In this document: positions 19,653-34,988 of the stretch, piece by piece
How positions within the stretch are numbered: the first letter of the stretch is position 1
Layout of the letters: every line of letters begins with the position of its first letter
NCBI RefSeq assembly: GCF_032854445.1
Contig: NC_088307.1
Coordinates: 15,698,017 to 15,762,016, forward strand
Reading direction: 5' to 3'
Source of the DNA: Liolophura sinensis
Lineage: Eukaryota > Mollusca > Polyplacophora > Chitonida > Chitonidae
DNA length: 64,000 nucleotides
Position numbers and translations under genes: made by a program
Notes under the pieces: generated by a model
Database searches by the model: none
The model's input: the letters and a program-made list of their open reading frames with translations, nothing else
Told to the model about the DNA's origin: nothing

Positions 19653-22600
19653 ATGGCCACGCTGTCGCTGGCTTATTTCTTGTTCATTCTCCTCTCCGTT
19701 TTGTACTACTCTCCAGTGGACGGTCAGCATTACAAAAGATTAATGCAAAATGCCTTATCACTGTTGGAGACATTTCGTGATAAGGCGGATGGTTCCCACT
19801 TTATCCCGTCGAGTATAGATTTTCTTAATCCACATCAGGGTTTAAAGAGCTCTGAATCTTTCGATGTCTTCCCGGAAGAGTCAAAATTACAGCCACACTT
19901 AAATAATGTGGAAGTTCTAGAGACTTTGGTACGAGAGTACCATGCCGACGGACTTGTATCGAGGCTTGAGGAGTCCCAGTATAACGTGTCCACTATCTGC
20001 CTAAACCACACGATGGAGTATTTCGAGCATTTGCTGCAAGGCCAGTTATGGGCCTTAAAAAGTGAGAACATATTTTATGAACGTCCTTCGCATTCGAAAC
20101 TCATAATGCTACATTTAGCTCCCGATTACATTACTGAAAAGAGTGATACAAATTTTGGCCATTTTATTATGTTTTTGCAGTATTTCCTCCAATCTTTAAA
20201 AATGAGAAAACATTTATGAACTACACGGCATATATATGTATTCAAAACTATATATTTAGCATGTACACAGACTGCTTTATTAAACAGGCTGGTACAGATT
20301 CTTGGATATATTAATGTACATTTGAAGTATTTCTTGCATGGCACATTTAGAAGAATTATAACTGAATAGTCAACTGGGCATAATATAATGACTCTGATTA
20401 ATACCTTTGTATTTTTAAACTTCATTCTCAATTCCTCATATATGTTACCGAAATCACCGAATTATTCATAATTATATCTTAAATCCACTCCTTGTCGACA
20501 TGTTTTAGTCGTGTAAGATTAATTTGGACTTTATCCAAATTAACCATCCATCGATTGCAAATTACTGTTATTATCTAATTTTCAGTGTTTGACGCGATGG
20601 GTAAGGTCCCGTCTGGACTCCTCAGCGGTCATTTCTTCTGGTCTGGTGACTATGACCAGTGCCTGGGCATAGAAGCGGTTCTGTCCAACACTACATCACC
20701 TCAACCTGCCTACGAGGGCAAATACTGCAGCCTGGTGTCATCATTTCCACTTACCCCTGGGCCAAATGGGACGAATATTCCCGCGGTAAATGACGGGACG
20801 TCAATGCGGATTTAAATCACGCGAAACATAAGCGAAATACTGTTCCCTTTAGCCTATGCAAGTTGTGAGTCATAAATAGGCCACTGCGGGAAGGTTTATT
20901 CTTAAACCTGCCACGGTACGCTGGAAATATGGTGTCTCGAAGTGAAGTGTCGTAATATACATTTGTTTTCCCCATTTACTCTCATCAAGGATATCAAATT
21001 GCTTGAACAAGGTTTTGTTAAACATTTAAACAACTCTATTACTAAAGCAGATATAGAAAAAAAATTGCATGTCTTTACGTATTTGGCTACTGCCGTGAGC
21101 CGAACAAGTCTAACACTGCCTCCCCAACTCCAAAATTGGCCATTTAATTGTTTTTTTTTTCTTTATTATTTTTTTTTTTAGTTTTAAAACAGTGTCAAAT
21201 GTCAATCCCAATAAATATATATCGTATACAATCATTTTACAGAGTATCGGGGCCCTGTCTGGTATAGCGCTGCAAATCGGCCTTTGTTTACCCAGTAGCT
21301 GTAGTGACGCCGATGCAAAGGCATTGGTCAAGACAGGTAAGGTGTCAAGACAGATGCGCCCCCAACAAGATTGCATGGTTTGTCCATTTTAGACAACTTA
21401 GTCATGCATGCCGTAGAAAAATGTAGTTGACATACTGCCAACTTTGAGATCAGACTATAAAAGCACAAAATACGCCTAGAGTAGTATAGGGAATAGTATA
21501 CTAGAACTTCTGGACCTCGCCGGGAATAGGGGCTGGGGGCCTCTATTTACCCCTATTCCCTATACTACACCTAGTGAAGTGATTTTAGGTGTCGTTAAAG
21601 ACATTACTATTAAGCCCAAGATAGAAAGGTTTTGTAAAAATCAAAATTTCCTACATGTATCAATCCATGACATGGAGACCTACCTGTATCATTTGGCTTG
21701 ATTTACACTCTAATTCAAAATGGCATCGATACGTTTTTAGAAAACGAAAAGAATATTACCTGATGGAAAATAAAATTAGAAGAATACAATATGTTTTGCT
21801 GTAAATGGACTTCTTGTAAGGGACTTATTTCGTTCACTCGACATGCGGGAATGACAGTCAGCATGTTAAGCCTAGTCGTACACTTATATACACAGCTTGT
21901 GGCGTCAGGCGTAGTATGGTCTGATTGAAAACATAAAATAATTTGCATTTATGGACCGGGATTTGATTATTAAGTACAATTTTGAAACTCTATCTGAAAT
22001 ACACAGCGCTATAATGTAGTAATTTATGAAATGTGTTGTGTTTGCGGCTCTTTAATGGTCTCACTTGTGTCCCCAGGTATATCTCTGCTTCCGGTAGATC
22101 TGAGTACCTTTCCTATCACTGTGGCTTGTACAGTGGACAGAGATATTTCACAAGATACTCGTGCTATCACTTCTATGTGAGTTGGTTAGACAGAAACCTT
22201 ACCATGTAATTTCCTTTACTTAAATAGTTTCGTTCCAAAAAGTCATTGGAAATACTTTTAAATCCCCAGTCAGTGTCATACATGTGTACACAAGTCATTT
22301 ATTAAACCCAATAGTTGATAGACTGACTGATCGATTGATTAAAACTGATATTTCCGTCTTAGCCGTCGAGAATATTTCACTTCAATTACAGTCATGTGGT
22401 AGAATCACCCTGTAAGTCTATGTGAAACCCTTGGCCAATTGAGGATCCTTGGCGAATGGTTAGTCCACAACGTGGCCAATGAAAAGCCTATATTTTCAAC
22501 AATTTACATCGGCAGAGATCATTTAAATAAAACTGGTCATTAAGTATTCTTCCACTAAATATAATTCTCAAACTGTTCCGTACACAACCAATGGAAATTC

Positions 22601-25600
22601 TTAAAGAAACACATTATGTACTCACACTGGTTCCGAAAAGGCTACTCTTTTCATTCTACTTTAAACCTCTTATGCCGCACACAATTTCTAGAGAGAAAAA
22701 AATAAATTAGATTTGGGGACAGATTTGCCATGAAAGGCTCTGACTTTGTCACATCGTTCAAGTTTATGTTAACCTTAAGCCACCGTATCACCATCATTGT
22801 CCAGTGGGCAAATTGATGAAATACCGTGAAAAGCGTGATAACTCTAAGTTGATACACGTCTGCCGAAGGAATGATAACAGAGACTTATCTGTGAAGGGAA
22901 TGATAACTGAGACTTATCTGTGAAGGAAATGATAACTGAGACTTATCTGTGAAAGGAATGAAAACTGCAACCTTTCACAAATGAATCTCAAAACGTATAA
23001 TTCCTTCTGTCTCAATAGTTATATCTGTCATCTGTTCCACAGACATGTCTTAGTTACCATTCCATTCCACGGGTGTATCTCATCAGTTATCATTACTTTC
23101 ACGGGTATATCTCATCACTTATCATTCCTTTCACAGTTGTATCTCACCAGTTATCATTCCTTTCACAGATGTGTCTCGGCCGTTATTGTCGCTATCCTTC
23201 TTGTGGGAACAGCATACGACATACTAGTTGTCAAGGATTGTGACCTGTCTGCAGCAAGCGAAAGAAAAAGAGAGGCCGTCAAATTCCAAGATCCAAAAGT
23301 TGGTCGATGATGAGTCACTTCCCTTGCTGTCTAAAACCCCACAGGTGGCGAAAAAGCAACCTTATGAGCCAGGTAATTTAGGGCCTCGCACCGAGGATAG
23401 TGCATACAATAAATTATAATGTTTACATGATTAAGTAATTAAAACATTACCGGTATTCTTTTGTGGATATATGGCGCTAAATTCTCCCGACTCGAATCTA
23501 AAGACATCAGATGTCAAGTTCTTAAATTTATCTTCAGGAATAATGTAAATGTAAGGATAAACTACATGATCTATTTAATGGATTACAGGGATTGCCGGGA
23601 AACTTCTCCTGTCTTTCTCGCTGTACACTAACGCCACCAAGCTGCTGTCCACTAAACAAGGGGAGGGAAGCCTGCGGTGCCTTAACGGCATTCGATTCCT
23701 CAGTATGAGGCTGGGTGATTCCTCGGCCACACGTTCGCCTTCGCTCTGACCACCAGTGGTAAATACTTATGTTTGCCAAATACAATACACAACTGGAAAA
23801 ACTGCTGGCCCATGTACATGTACTTAAGAACAAACAAATCCATTAAGATTGCTAAATGGCGTAAAGCCATATAATCAGTCATTGATTCATCCCATGAAGT
23901 TTGCTGTTTAAATAATTGACATGACACACATTTAGAGGCTGGCGCGTGAAATGCCAAATTGAAAATGAAAATATGCCCAAACCAGGAATCAGGGTTCCTT
24001 ACTTCCATAGTTCTCGTGCATGGCCTTGCTGGCAACAGTTCAGTTGGTGGACGCTGCACATCTCGTGTGGTATAGCATGATGCTCGTCGGAGTCCTCTTG
24101 CTTTTCATCAATTTGATATGTCGTATGAAAGAGGAGTTTGCCAGTAACTCGCCAAAGGTTGCACGGTGGTTTACTCCGGCTAATGCGGTTTCCACAAAAC
24201 TGAAAGCCATCGTACTGACAAAACTCTTGAGAATAAAACAATCAATAAATAAACATTAAGACCCACAAGCAGGAAGGAAATATATAACTAAGCCATCGTC
24301 CTCGCACTCCCATTCGGATAAAGAGACTGACACTAATCCACCATGTCGCGGTAACCAATCCAATTCTCGCTGTTTCGTCTGTGACTTTAAGTCAGGAGGT
24401 CTATCAGGTACCAGCCGAAGGGCTGTGGTTTCTTCCTGAGACTTGAGTTATACCTCCTCTCAGAAATCTTACCATTGTTCACGACACCGAATCTAATAAA
24501 CACACTGAATAAATGGTATATACGGTATTTCACCTAAAGATTAACATTTTTCACGGGACAAATTTTGCTTGATTTTATAGATTTGTGAACCTTATACGGC
24601 AACTGCAGAGGTTTTTGTGACGTTCGATTAATTTTTAGAAAGACGTAAGTGTTGGGATCAAACAAAGGGCATCGCGTGCTTCTCAGGTCAAACTTTAGGT
24701 GAAAACAGTGGTTACAATTAGCTAAAGTCATTTATATAGTTAAATAAGGACTTAAGTGAGCTGGCACAAGAGAGTTTTACTTGCTAACTCTTCCTATTCA
24801 GAGAGCCTGATAACGTATTCGTTTGAGCTGATAGGCCGCTTTACAGCCCAGCCCATCGCTAACGGCACTTACTCCGTGGACTCTTTCTTCTTACTCAGGT
24901 AACTAAAAAACTTTTCTTAATTATTTGCAGCTAATCTTACTAAAAAAATTTGTCACTTATACCATGACGGTCAGTTTTATGAGTGGAGGAAACTGGCTCT
25001 CCACTCGTAAAACTTATTGCCACCAAGGCCACACGAGAGTCATGAACCGCTTGTTGTCACCAAGGCCACGCGAGCGTCATGAACCGCTTGTTGTCACCAA
25101 GGCCACGCGAGTGTCATGAACCGCTTCTTGTCACCAAGGCCACGCGAGTGTCACGGACCGCTTGTTGTCACCAAGGCCACACGAGCGTCATGAACCGCTT
25201 GTTGTCACCAAGGCCACGCGAGTGTCACAGACCGCTTCTTGTCACCAAGGCCACACGAGCGTCGTGGACCGCTTGTTGTCACCAAGGCCACGCGAGTGTC
25301 ACAGACCGCTTGTTGTCACCAAGGCCACACGAGCGTCATGAACCGCTTGTTGTCACCAAGGCCACACGAGCGTCATGAACCGCTTCTTGTCACCAATGCC
25401 ACACGAGCGTCATGAACCGCTTCTTGTCACCAAGGCTACGTGAGTGTCATGAACCGCTTCTTGTCACCAAGGCCACACGAGTGTCATGAACCGCTTGTTG
25501 TCACCAATGCCACACGAGCGTCATGAACCGCTTGTTGTCACCAAGGTCACGCGAGTGTCACGGACCCCTTGTTGTCACCAAGGCCACACGAGCGTCGTGG

Positions 25601-28600
25601 ACCGCAAATATTTGAATGCTGTGGTGGAGGTTATGAGACATGCTGACGGTATGTAGGAACTCTGACCACACATCACCTTTTTTTGGAATTTTGGGAACAT
25701 TATTTCAGTAATGTTTTATTCATAAATAAAAAGAGTTATTTTAACATCAAGTGTCATGATTATAGTTGGAAAATCTTCCTGTGACGTCAGGGTTCCTGAA
25801 CTCTGATAGTATGGTTCATGAAGCCCAAGTCAGAATTCAAACGTTTGAATGCCTGTAACTCTCTTCACAAAAATCTAAAAAAAATAAATGAAAGCATATT
25901 TATGCATAATTTAAAGTGGTCTTTTAAGTGATGCAGACTTCGATTTTTTCGACTTTTCTTTTAAGTATATGCGTGTACATGCATACATGTATTATACAAC
26001 AACGTATATACACTATATGCACCTATGTTTGGCGTTCATGATGAGTATGTTTTACTCCACAGCGGTTTACTGGTAACGTACTTGACCATGCGTGAAATGG
26101 CGAAAAGGGAAGGAAAGCTCAACTGGTTCCTGTATTACTTTCACCGATACTGGAGGTGAGTTGATTAGAAGGCAACCTTACATTAATACGTTTACATTTT
26201 TCTTGAGGTTCTTGAGATACAGGATCTCATTCTCCGTCAGAAGTACTCTTTTAAAAAATGAAATGGGCAAAAATCAAATGATTTGTTTCTGAAACATGTA
26301 TTATTAAATGTGTGCTTAAAATTTAAGATATCACTGATGAATTCATTTCATAGCAAGCACTCAGAAATATCTAAACTATTTCAGAGCTGTTAAGAAATCA
26401 GTCGAGTGTGGGGTGTGATATGAATAAATACCTGTACTTAGGTTTATATTACTCCAGGCCAAGAATCTGTAGGACTATCTCCCTGCTAGATGTCAATGAT
26501 ATACATTCTACACTATAATAGAAATAACGTAAAATCGATGAAAATGCATTTTCAAGCATACACAAAATCTGTGACCTTCAGACCTCTGGCTATATAGGTA
26601 CGTTTTACCTTAATGCGGTGGGCGAAAATTTGTCCAAAAATTCAAATAAGGACTCAACAAACATTTCTGAATCCAACAATTTAAGAAAAGATTGCCAAAG
26701 CACACATTTAAAGAGCTCATTTACCCATGAACAAATATTAAAGGTCCTGCTTTGCACCTAATCGAAATATAAAAAGTGTTCCTTATCACGCCAACAAACA
26801 TCAAAGGTGCTCTTCTGTCTGTCCATAGTATTCTAGACCAGTGTCGTCTAATAAAGCTCCTAACATTACTGCTTACCTATTTCCGCTTAAGCCATGGTTC
26901 TGGGGAGCGCCTACGTTGCTACTGTCCAAGCGTTAACATGAACGGTTAGAATAAAACATTAACTGAGGTAAATTGACAAGAGTGCGAGTTCCACTGATTA
27001 CGTGCGAGTTCCACTGGTTACGTGCGAGTTCCACTGGTTTCGCTTGACCATTATTAGCTGTCACACTGTCGTTGCTAGTCTGCTTTTTCTCTCCAAGCTG
27101 ATGTCTTTATTTTGTACATTTACATTCACCGACTTTCTGCAGAAGAACTAAGCACCCCCAAAGACCTAAGCCTGTATGTGATACCCACATATAAGGAAAG
27201 GCCGACTATATATCTTCTTTCTATGACGGAGAACCTCTTCCTTACTTCGGGTCAATGCTGTGTAGTCCGTTGTACGTGCCAACATTTACGACGACGTGTT
27301 ATGAAGCTCGTAAACACATCTTCCCCCCTCTCTACCGATGCACGTACAATTTAACGTAGAAGTTGTGTATGATGATTGCCATTCAGATTGACACCACCGC
27401 TGATGTTGATCATGTGGGTTTACGTGCCGTTGTTCAAGTACTTGGGAAGTGGCCCTTTTTGGCCGAGGGATGGGACAGAAATAAATTACTGTCAGAGCAC
27501 GTGGTGGACAAACATGCTGTACGTCAATAACCTGGTCAACGCCGAGCAACAGGTGGGCCCTTAGTATTGCCCTTAATTATGACGGAAACCTCTAACCTTG
27601 ACTCATTTTGATATATTCAAATTAAACAAAAGACAACACTATACCCGATGTATAGATGCATCAATAAAAGTATTCCACATAAAGTTAAAAAAGTACATCT
27701 TATTTTATATGTATTTATTTGATTGGTGTTTTACGCCATACTCAAGTATATTTCACTTATACGACAGCGTTATGGTGAGAGGAAACCGGGCACAACCCGT
27801 CGGAAACCCATGACCATCCGCAGGATACTGGTAGGGCCTTCCGGAGAGGAAGCCAGCATGAACTGGACTTGAACTCACAGCGGCCCCATGGGTGAGAGGC
27901 TCCATGGTAATTACCCTGCGCTAGCGCGCTAACCAACTGAGCCACGGAGGACCACTCCGCTTATTTTATATATAAGATGACCAAGATATCGCAGTTCAAA
28001 GTAAGCCAAAATGGGCATACTGAGAAAGCAGCCAGCGCCGACATGTCATCAAATTTTACCAATCAGGCACAAGTTATGTCTATAACTCCAGACAACAATT
28101 GTTTCCGCTGACGTCACTTGAACACAGTTTTGCCTTCGAGCCATATGTACGTGTTTCTGGTTGCTCAAACATGCATGGCGCATTATGTAGCCTCGTAAGA
28201 GCTCTGTTAAACGTTGAATTAGACAATTGTACCAAGCAGGTTAGAAAAAACGGCTTTGACCGCTTAGGTCTGTTTCCATCCCTCTTTCCAAATAACATAG
28301 ATTTATATTATTTGCTGTCTTTTCTCCTGTGAAGCAGGCTGTTCCGAGAAGTTCCTTCATATATACCAAATATATGACTTTATAATTCCATATCAGACGG
28401 TTGATGTAACAAAATCAAGTTTGCCATCTTCAGACTGATTTACAATGAAATTGTAATATGAATTTATGAATCTGCTAGTTTTTATTGTTTATTTTAAAGT
28501 GTATGGGCTGGACCTGGTACCTGGCGAATGATATGCAGTTTTACGTCGTCAGTCCTTTGATTCTACTGCCGCTATATTAGTAAGTTATATAATATATTAT

Positions 28601-31600
28601 ATGTTAGTACCCAATTATTACCTTGGTCTGTACAGTTGTTTGCCGTACAACATGTTGTGTTCAACATGATAAATAACGTCAGTTATACATGCTGAAGATA
28701 ACAGTGGAGGAAAATCTATAGTACAGCCAACGGAGATGCCTAGAACATCGACTGTCGTTCCTGCACGACAGAAAACTGGTGGCTGTTTTTGTCTTACATG
28801 TTACCAGCTTTATTTGCCTTCTGCATACTATCTCTAACATCTTCCTTTGGGAACTGGCGACCCCTATACTTAAAAAAAATAATCTGTTACCTTTAATAGG
28901 AAGCCTGTTGTCTCAGTGATGCTAGAATGTATTCTGCTATTGCAGCAGATTATTCTGTGAATTACAACACACACATTCTATTAATTCAACATAAATATTC
29001 TATTACACTGACATGATTTTGTATTTAACATGACAAAATATTGTGTTGTAATAACAGAATATATTCTAGCAACACTCAGACAATAGACTTTCTGCTAAAC
29101 TTACCAGATTCAATTTTGAACGTAACTGAAGTTCTTTTGTGATTATTGACTTCATAGTCTACGAATAGTTCATAAATGTTGGACTTGACCCTTAAATTTG
29201 AATTTTATGATCTTGGTGCTTCCACTCTTGGAGCTCAGTCTAAGTGGATAGGCGAAGTACTGGCCTGATGACTGAATGGACAGGGCGTCATGCCTGGTGT
29301 ATTCGGTATGACGTTCCATGGTCAGCCTGATGATTTTATCACATACCTATCTGTCTACGGCATCCGATTCAAGCCATCTGATAAAAGGCTTTGTCGCAGA
29401 TGATGACGTCAAACCTCCTTCTTGAACTACATTGAAATCCCTGACCTTGTTTGCACATTCTACCAGAGAAGCCCCTGAAGTGAGTGAGTGAGTGAGTGCT
29501 TGGGGTTTAACGTCGTACTCAACAATTTTTCAGTCATATGACGACGAAGGAATCATTAGGGCGCATGTACGTGTAATGTGCCTCCTTGTTGCAGGACGGA
29601 TTTCCACCGCTCTTTTATTTAGTGCTGCTTCACTGAGACGACTTACCGAAGGCAAGTAAGCCGCCCCGCCCGAGCCATTATACTGGTACGGGTCAACCAG
29701 TCGTTGCACTATCCCCTTCATGCTGAACGCCAAGCGAGGAAGTTACAACTTCCTCTTTTAAAGTCTTAGGTGTGACTCGATCAAGGATTGATCCTGGATC
29801 TACCGGTCCCGAAGCGGACGCTCTACCAAGCCCCTGAAGTGGATTTGGGATGTACAGCGCTGACCAACATACTACGAGCTAGAACAAAAATGTCACGGGT
29901 GAATGCGAATTCGTTCCAAGCTAAAATTTCACCGTCATGGACATTGTTGTTGAGAGCTGCAGTAATTCCTTTTTTATTCAGGTCTGTTTAGTTATGTCCC
30001 ATTTATTCTTGATTTATTCTTGTTGTTACCGTGAATCATACATTTAGTGACATATTTACGTAATTATTCCATTGTGACGTCAGCACTGATTCTGGGGATC
30101 AGCTGTGTCGTAGTGATACCGAATGAAGACGTGGTGATATTAAAACTATGGTAACCGCTATTCCTCAGGCATTACCGAGCAGAAAATTTCGGATTATTTT
30201 CAAATAAGTTTCACCATGTCTGGTGTGTTTGGTAAGACATTCCACAGTCAGTCTCATGATTGACTGAATCGGGCGTCATGTCTTTTGTATTCGATATGAC
30301 GTTCAGTGATGTGTCTGGGGCCACTTTCCCAAAACTTCGTAAATCAATTTTTCGTAAATGACGCCGCCTTATTGCGCTGTAACCCATATATCGTCTCTTA
30401 AGAAAAAAGTTACGAGAAATATGACTTACGTTTGTGAATGAGGCCTGCCTGATAACCGAGCAGTTCTGGCGTCATGTCAGGTGTATTCGGTATGACGTCT
30501 CACGGTCCACATAATGACTGATTGGATCGGCCACCATATCTGCTATATTTGGTATGACGTTTCACGGTCAGCCTCATGACAGTCATGATCGAGCGTCACG
30601 TCTGGTGTATTCGGTATGACGTCCCACGGTCCGCATAATGACTGATGGGATCGACCACCATGTCTGATGTATTCGGTATGACGTCTCACGGTCCACATAA
30701 TGACTGATTGGATCAGCCACCATATCTGCTATATTTGGTATGACGTTTCACGGTCGGCCTCATGACCGACAGGATCGACCACCATGTCTGATGTATTCGG
30801 TATGACGTCTCACGGTCCACATAATGACTGATGGGATCGACCACCATGTCTGATGTATTCGGTATGACGTCTCACGGTCCACATAATGACTGATTGGATC
30901 GGCCACCATATCTGCTATATTTGGTATGACGTTTCACGGTCAGCCTCATGACCGACAGGATCGAGCGTCACGTCTGGTGTATTCGGTATGACGTCTCACG
31001 GTCCACATAATGACTGATTGGATCGGCCACCATATCTGCTATATTTGGTATGACGTTTCACGGTCAGCCTCATGACCGACAGGATCGAGCGTCATGTCAG
31101 GTGTATTCGGTATGACGTCCCACGGTCCGCATAATGACTGATGGGATCGACCACCTTGTCTGATCTGGTGTATTCCGCATGACGTTCAGTGGTCTACCTG
31201 ATGACCGAGCAGTTCTGGCGTCATGTCAGGTGTATTCGGTATGACGTCCCACGGTCCGCATAATGACTGATTGGATCGGCCACCATATCTGCTATATTTG
31301 GTATGACGTTTCACGGTCAGCCTCATGACAGTCATGATCGAGCATCACGTCTGGTGTATTCGGTATGAAGTTCAGTGGTCCACCTGATAACTGACATATC
31401 AAAAATTCTAAAAAGAAAGAAATACGGGTTTAGGTACGGTTTTGTTACGGTGGGTTAAATGGAACTGACTTTGTCACATTTTCACCTGAAGCCCTTCTTA
31501 AATGACTGCCGCACGAACTGTTATATGCTTTCTTAGTTCTTAGTACTCAAATAGGTAGTTTCACGTGCGATTGTTTTGTTTTTCTTGCAGTTCCGGTTTA

Positions 31601-34600
31601 ATAGGTGTAATCATCATTACAGTATTTCTGTTGGCTACCTTAATAGCTTCCGGTGTGATCAGCTCCACCAATCATTACCTCTCGGGCGCATTGTCGATGG
31701 CAGAGTAAGTATATTTCAATCTATTGTAAGGTACTCGTTTGCTTACATTTTACCGCCCCTGTTGAAATGAGAACGGTTATAGAGCTTTTTTGACAACTAA
31801 ATATACTGTATGAGGTCATGATGCTCACAGATTACATTGACAATGTGAGAGGCTTGTGATTGGTGCATATTTTTGTCTATCAAATTGTTATTTTTTGTTG
31901 CCTTCTCCGGTGAAAATAATATGTCCCTTAATAATTAGGATATAATTCGTAAACTGTTAGGAAGTGAATCTCCGAGCTCACAGATCACAATGCCTGTACC
32001 CTTTCCTTCCTAGGTGTAAATGTTTCAATACTGGAAATGTCGGTTCGTCCGGATGTCTGTCCGGCTTACATTGTATCGGTATGTTATTCCGTAACTTACT
32101 CATATTTTCAAAACTATTAAGGAATAGGACCCTTAATATTCTTGAGTGCACGAGATATGTTGCCTGACAATCAAGAGGAGTAAAGGGATGGGGAAGCAAG
32201 GGGCGGGAAGAGGTGCACAAATACAGGTTTTAAGTGCACCCTAACTCCTTACATTTCGTCTTATCCCAGTGAAACTGACACAAAAACCCTTAAAAACCAC
32301 TGTACATTAATCTGAAAATTTCTGATCAAGGTAATGTGATTTCATATATAAATCCGACTTCTGAATATTTTACATATCACACATACATATCAAAAACAAA
32401 AGAAAAAAAAATAGCTGGCCAAACTTTACTTTGGGTAAAAGATTATTTTCAACAGAACAGCTTGGAGAATAACAAGTAGGCCTAATCAAGAATGATTTCA
32501 AAAAAAGACCAAAATAAACCTAAAACGATCTCCGGTGTTGCTGACTAGTGCCTTGTTGCCTTTACTGTATTACACTATTCACCGATTGACATGCAACCAA
32601 TCGAGAGGGTACAATATATACACAAATGATTCCAAGGGTGTTGTCTCGAAAGTTAGGGGTTCTCTATACTCAAAATATGTGCCACACATGGCGTCTCACA
32701 TTTTCCAGACTGCCTGAGTGACTAGCGTTGCAAAAGTGAACTGGTGAAGGACTCAGAGAGTGAGAACAATACAGAGTGCTGATCCTGATCATATATCTGA
32801 AATTGTCGAAAACAGGGACAATTGACAGAAATACACCAACTGGCATGCCTAATGCCTTTCTTTATTAAAAAAATATAAACAAGAAAAAGAACATACATTC
32901 ACATGTAATGTAATTCTTTGTTTGACCGTAATGTCATAATGCATGTTGTTAAAAAAGACCTACCCTCTGTCATTCAGTCTGTAAAACAACACTTTATGTG
33001 TGATTTATGGATTTACATAATGTTGTGCTGGTGACCAAACAACTTGTGGTATTCCCCAAGCATCCCCACGTGAGGGTTGAGGGTAAATACAAGTAAGCAT
33101 ACCACTTTGCCATTAGAGTGTTTCGATAAAACAGCAGCTCATATCAAAAAGGTAGCAGGTCATTTCAGATTTGACCTCCAACTTAATGAATAACTTAAAA
33201 TATAGCAGGCCACGGGACATTTTACAAAACGAGACCTGAGTGTGAATATAGGTTCGTTACAAATATTCACATAAAAATGCTACTTTTGTGGCAATTTATC
33301 GTGAATCTCTTGTGGCAACTTAATTGTCCGACTGCATATCCGGCACGAACCTTATGAAACAAACATATTTACAGTTTTGTATCACAAATCTCATGTGGTT
33401 TTCTTTTACAGTCAAAAGGCTTTCCTGGACCTATACATTCGCCCCTGGACACGCATGGGACCGTATCTGGTCGGGATGACTCTGGGTTATATTTTGTACA
33501 GAACCAAGTGTAAAGTCAGTCTTCCAAGGGTAGGCAGTGCTTTGTATTGAACGTAAATCAAGAGTACTCGTGACCAATGATTTAGGTGTGGAGTACAAAT
33601 ATTATAAAAGACCCTTTCAATGGTTTAAACACAGTCTTGAGGATAACGAACTGGATTTGACGCATCGGTCAATGACAACTGGTGAACGTAAAACCGGGAG
33701 TGCAGAGTGTTGAGGGTTGTTAGTTCACATTCACTGGGATTTAGCAAAACTTAATTGAGGAGTTGGTGATGCGTGAACAAGATCTAGCTCTTGAATGAAG
33801 CTGTGGTACCAGTCGAACAGATGAATACAAGCCTTGCATTTCAGCTATCTTCAGAAATACTTATATCGGGTGGGCATAAAAAAAAATGGGCCGCACTCAA
33901 TATCTCCGAAACCCTCTTACGTCAGCTTCTAAAAATTTACACACTCAAAAGCCATTTGGTTTGTTTCAATTTCATTCTTTAAGATTTCTGTTCATGGGAC
34001 CAAAATCAAAACTGAGTCAAAAACGCATGTTCCGAACATTTCAAAATGATGTTCTACCTTGTTTTACTTGAAATGGTGATCAATTCCTTGTCCGCCGCAG
34101 AGAAAACCATCTTGATTCAGCAAAACTTGTGTCTACCTGGCAGAAGTGTTTCTCTGACACTAGAGCCAGACAATTTTTCCAGACGACACTTGATTGACGC
34201 GTGTCACACAGGTGCAGCGCGCGATCTACTCAGGACACCTGACTGGTGATGCAATGTGGATCAACCGAACGTGCGTTTTTAAGGCTATGTTTTTATTTTA
34301 ACCCTGTGGACAGACTACTCAAGTTATGACCTTGAAAATTGGTCAGTATATTAACAAAATCATGCCATTTGAATGTCTAAAGTTTGAAAGGGTTTGAACA
34401 AAGAAAAATGGAGCAATGCAGCATCAAAGAACGGCCCATTGTTTTATGCCCACCCGATATAGTAACACAGCCGCTTAATATGCTTAGAGTAGAGTAGTAA
34501 AATGTCAAACCTGCATACGAAAAATATGTTTCATTTGAACAAAGATCCTCAATAGCATTGATGATAAACAGAATTAATTTTGCTCACTTATTCAGTTTGT

Positions 34601-34957
34601 ATTTCACATCCTTGTCCTAGAGATATTTGTCTTACACGACGAAGTTCGGGTTTATGGCTACTTGAAATTGGTATTGCGTAAGAAAGCCACTGCCCTTCAC
34701 CAGGTACTGCATAACAAACACATTAACAGAACTAGAACTAGCTAGGGCTGGGGCGTGAAACGTCATTTGTCAGGGCTGTATACTGTCGTGCCTCAGGCGA
34801 ATAAGGCAGCAAGGTTTCTCTAAATAATTGAACACCAACTTCGGCAGTTGTCTAAAGGAAAAACGAAAAAGAAAAATATTGACCTTCGAAATCTGTTTTG
34901 TCTCTGTCAGTGAAACAGTTCTTTGTGCTTGTATGTATAAGCCTATATATATATATC

Positions 34958-34988
<31 letters not shown>

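Noticed and set aside
24020..24259. Hydrophobic 79-residue frame in NRF intron 6
   Set aside because: The only nearby acceptor enters it in a different phase that stops quickly, and exon 7 at 24802 joins exon 6 directly once indels are ignored. It does not match the family.
25017..25607. Regular direct repeats resembling a CRISPR array
   Set aside because: Units are contiguous 37-bp repeats without unique spacers, in a eukaryotic intron; a minisatellite.
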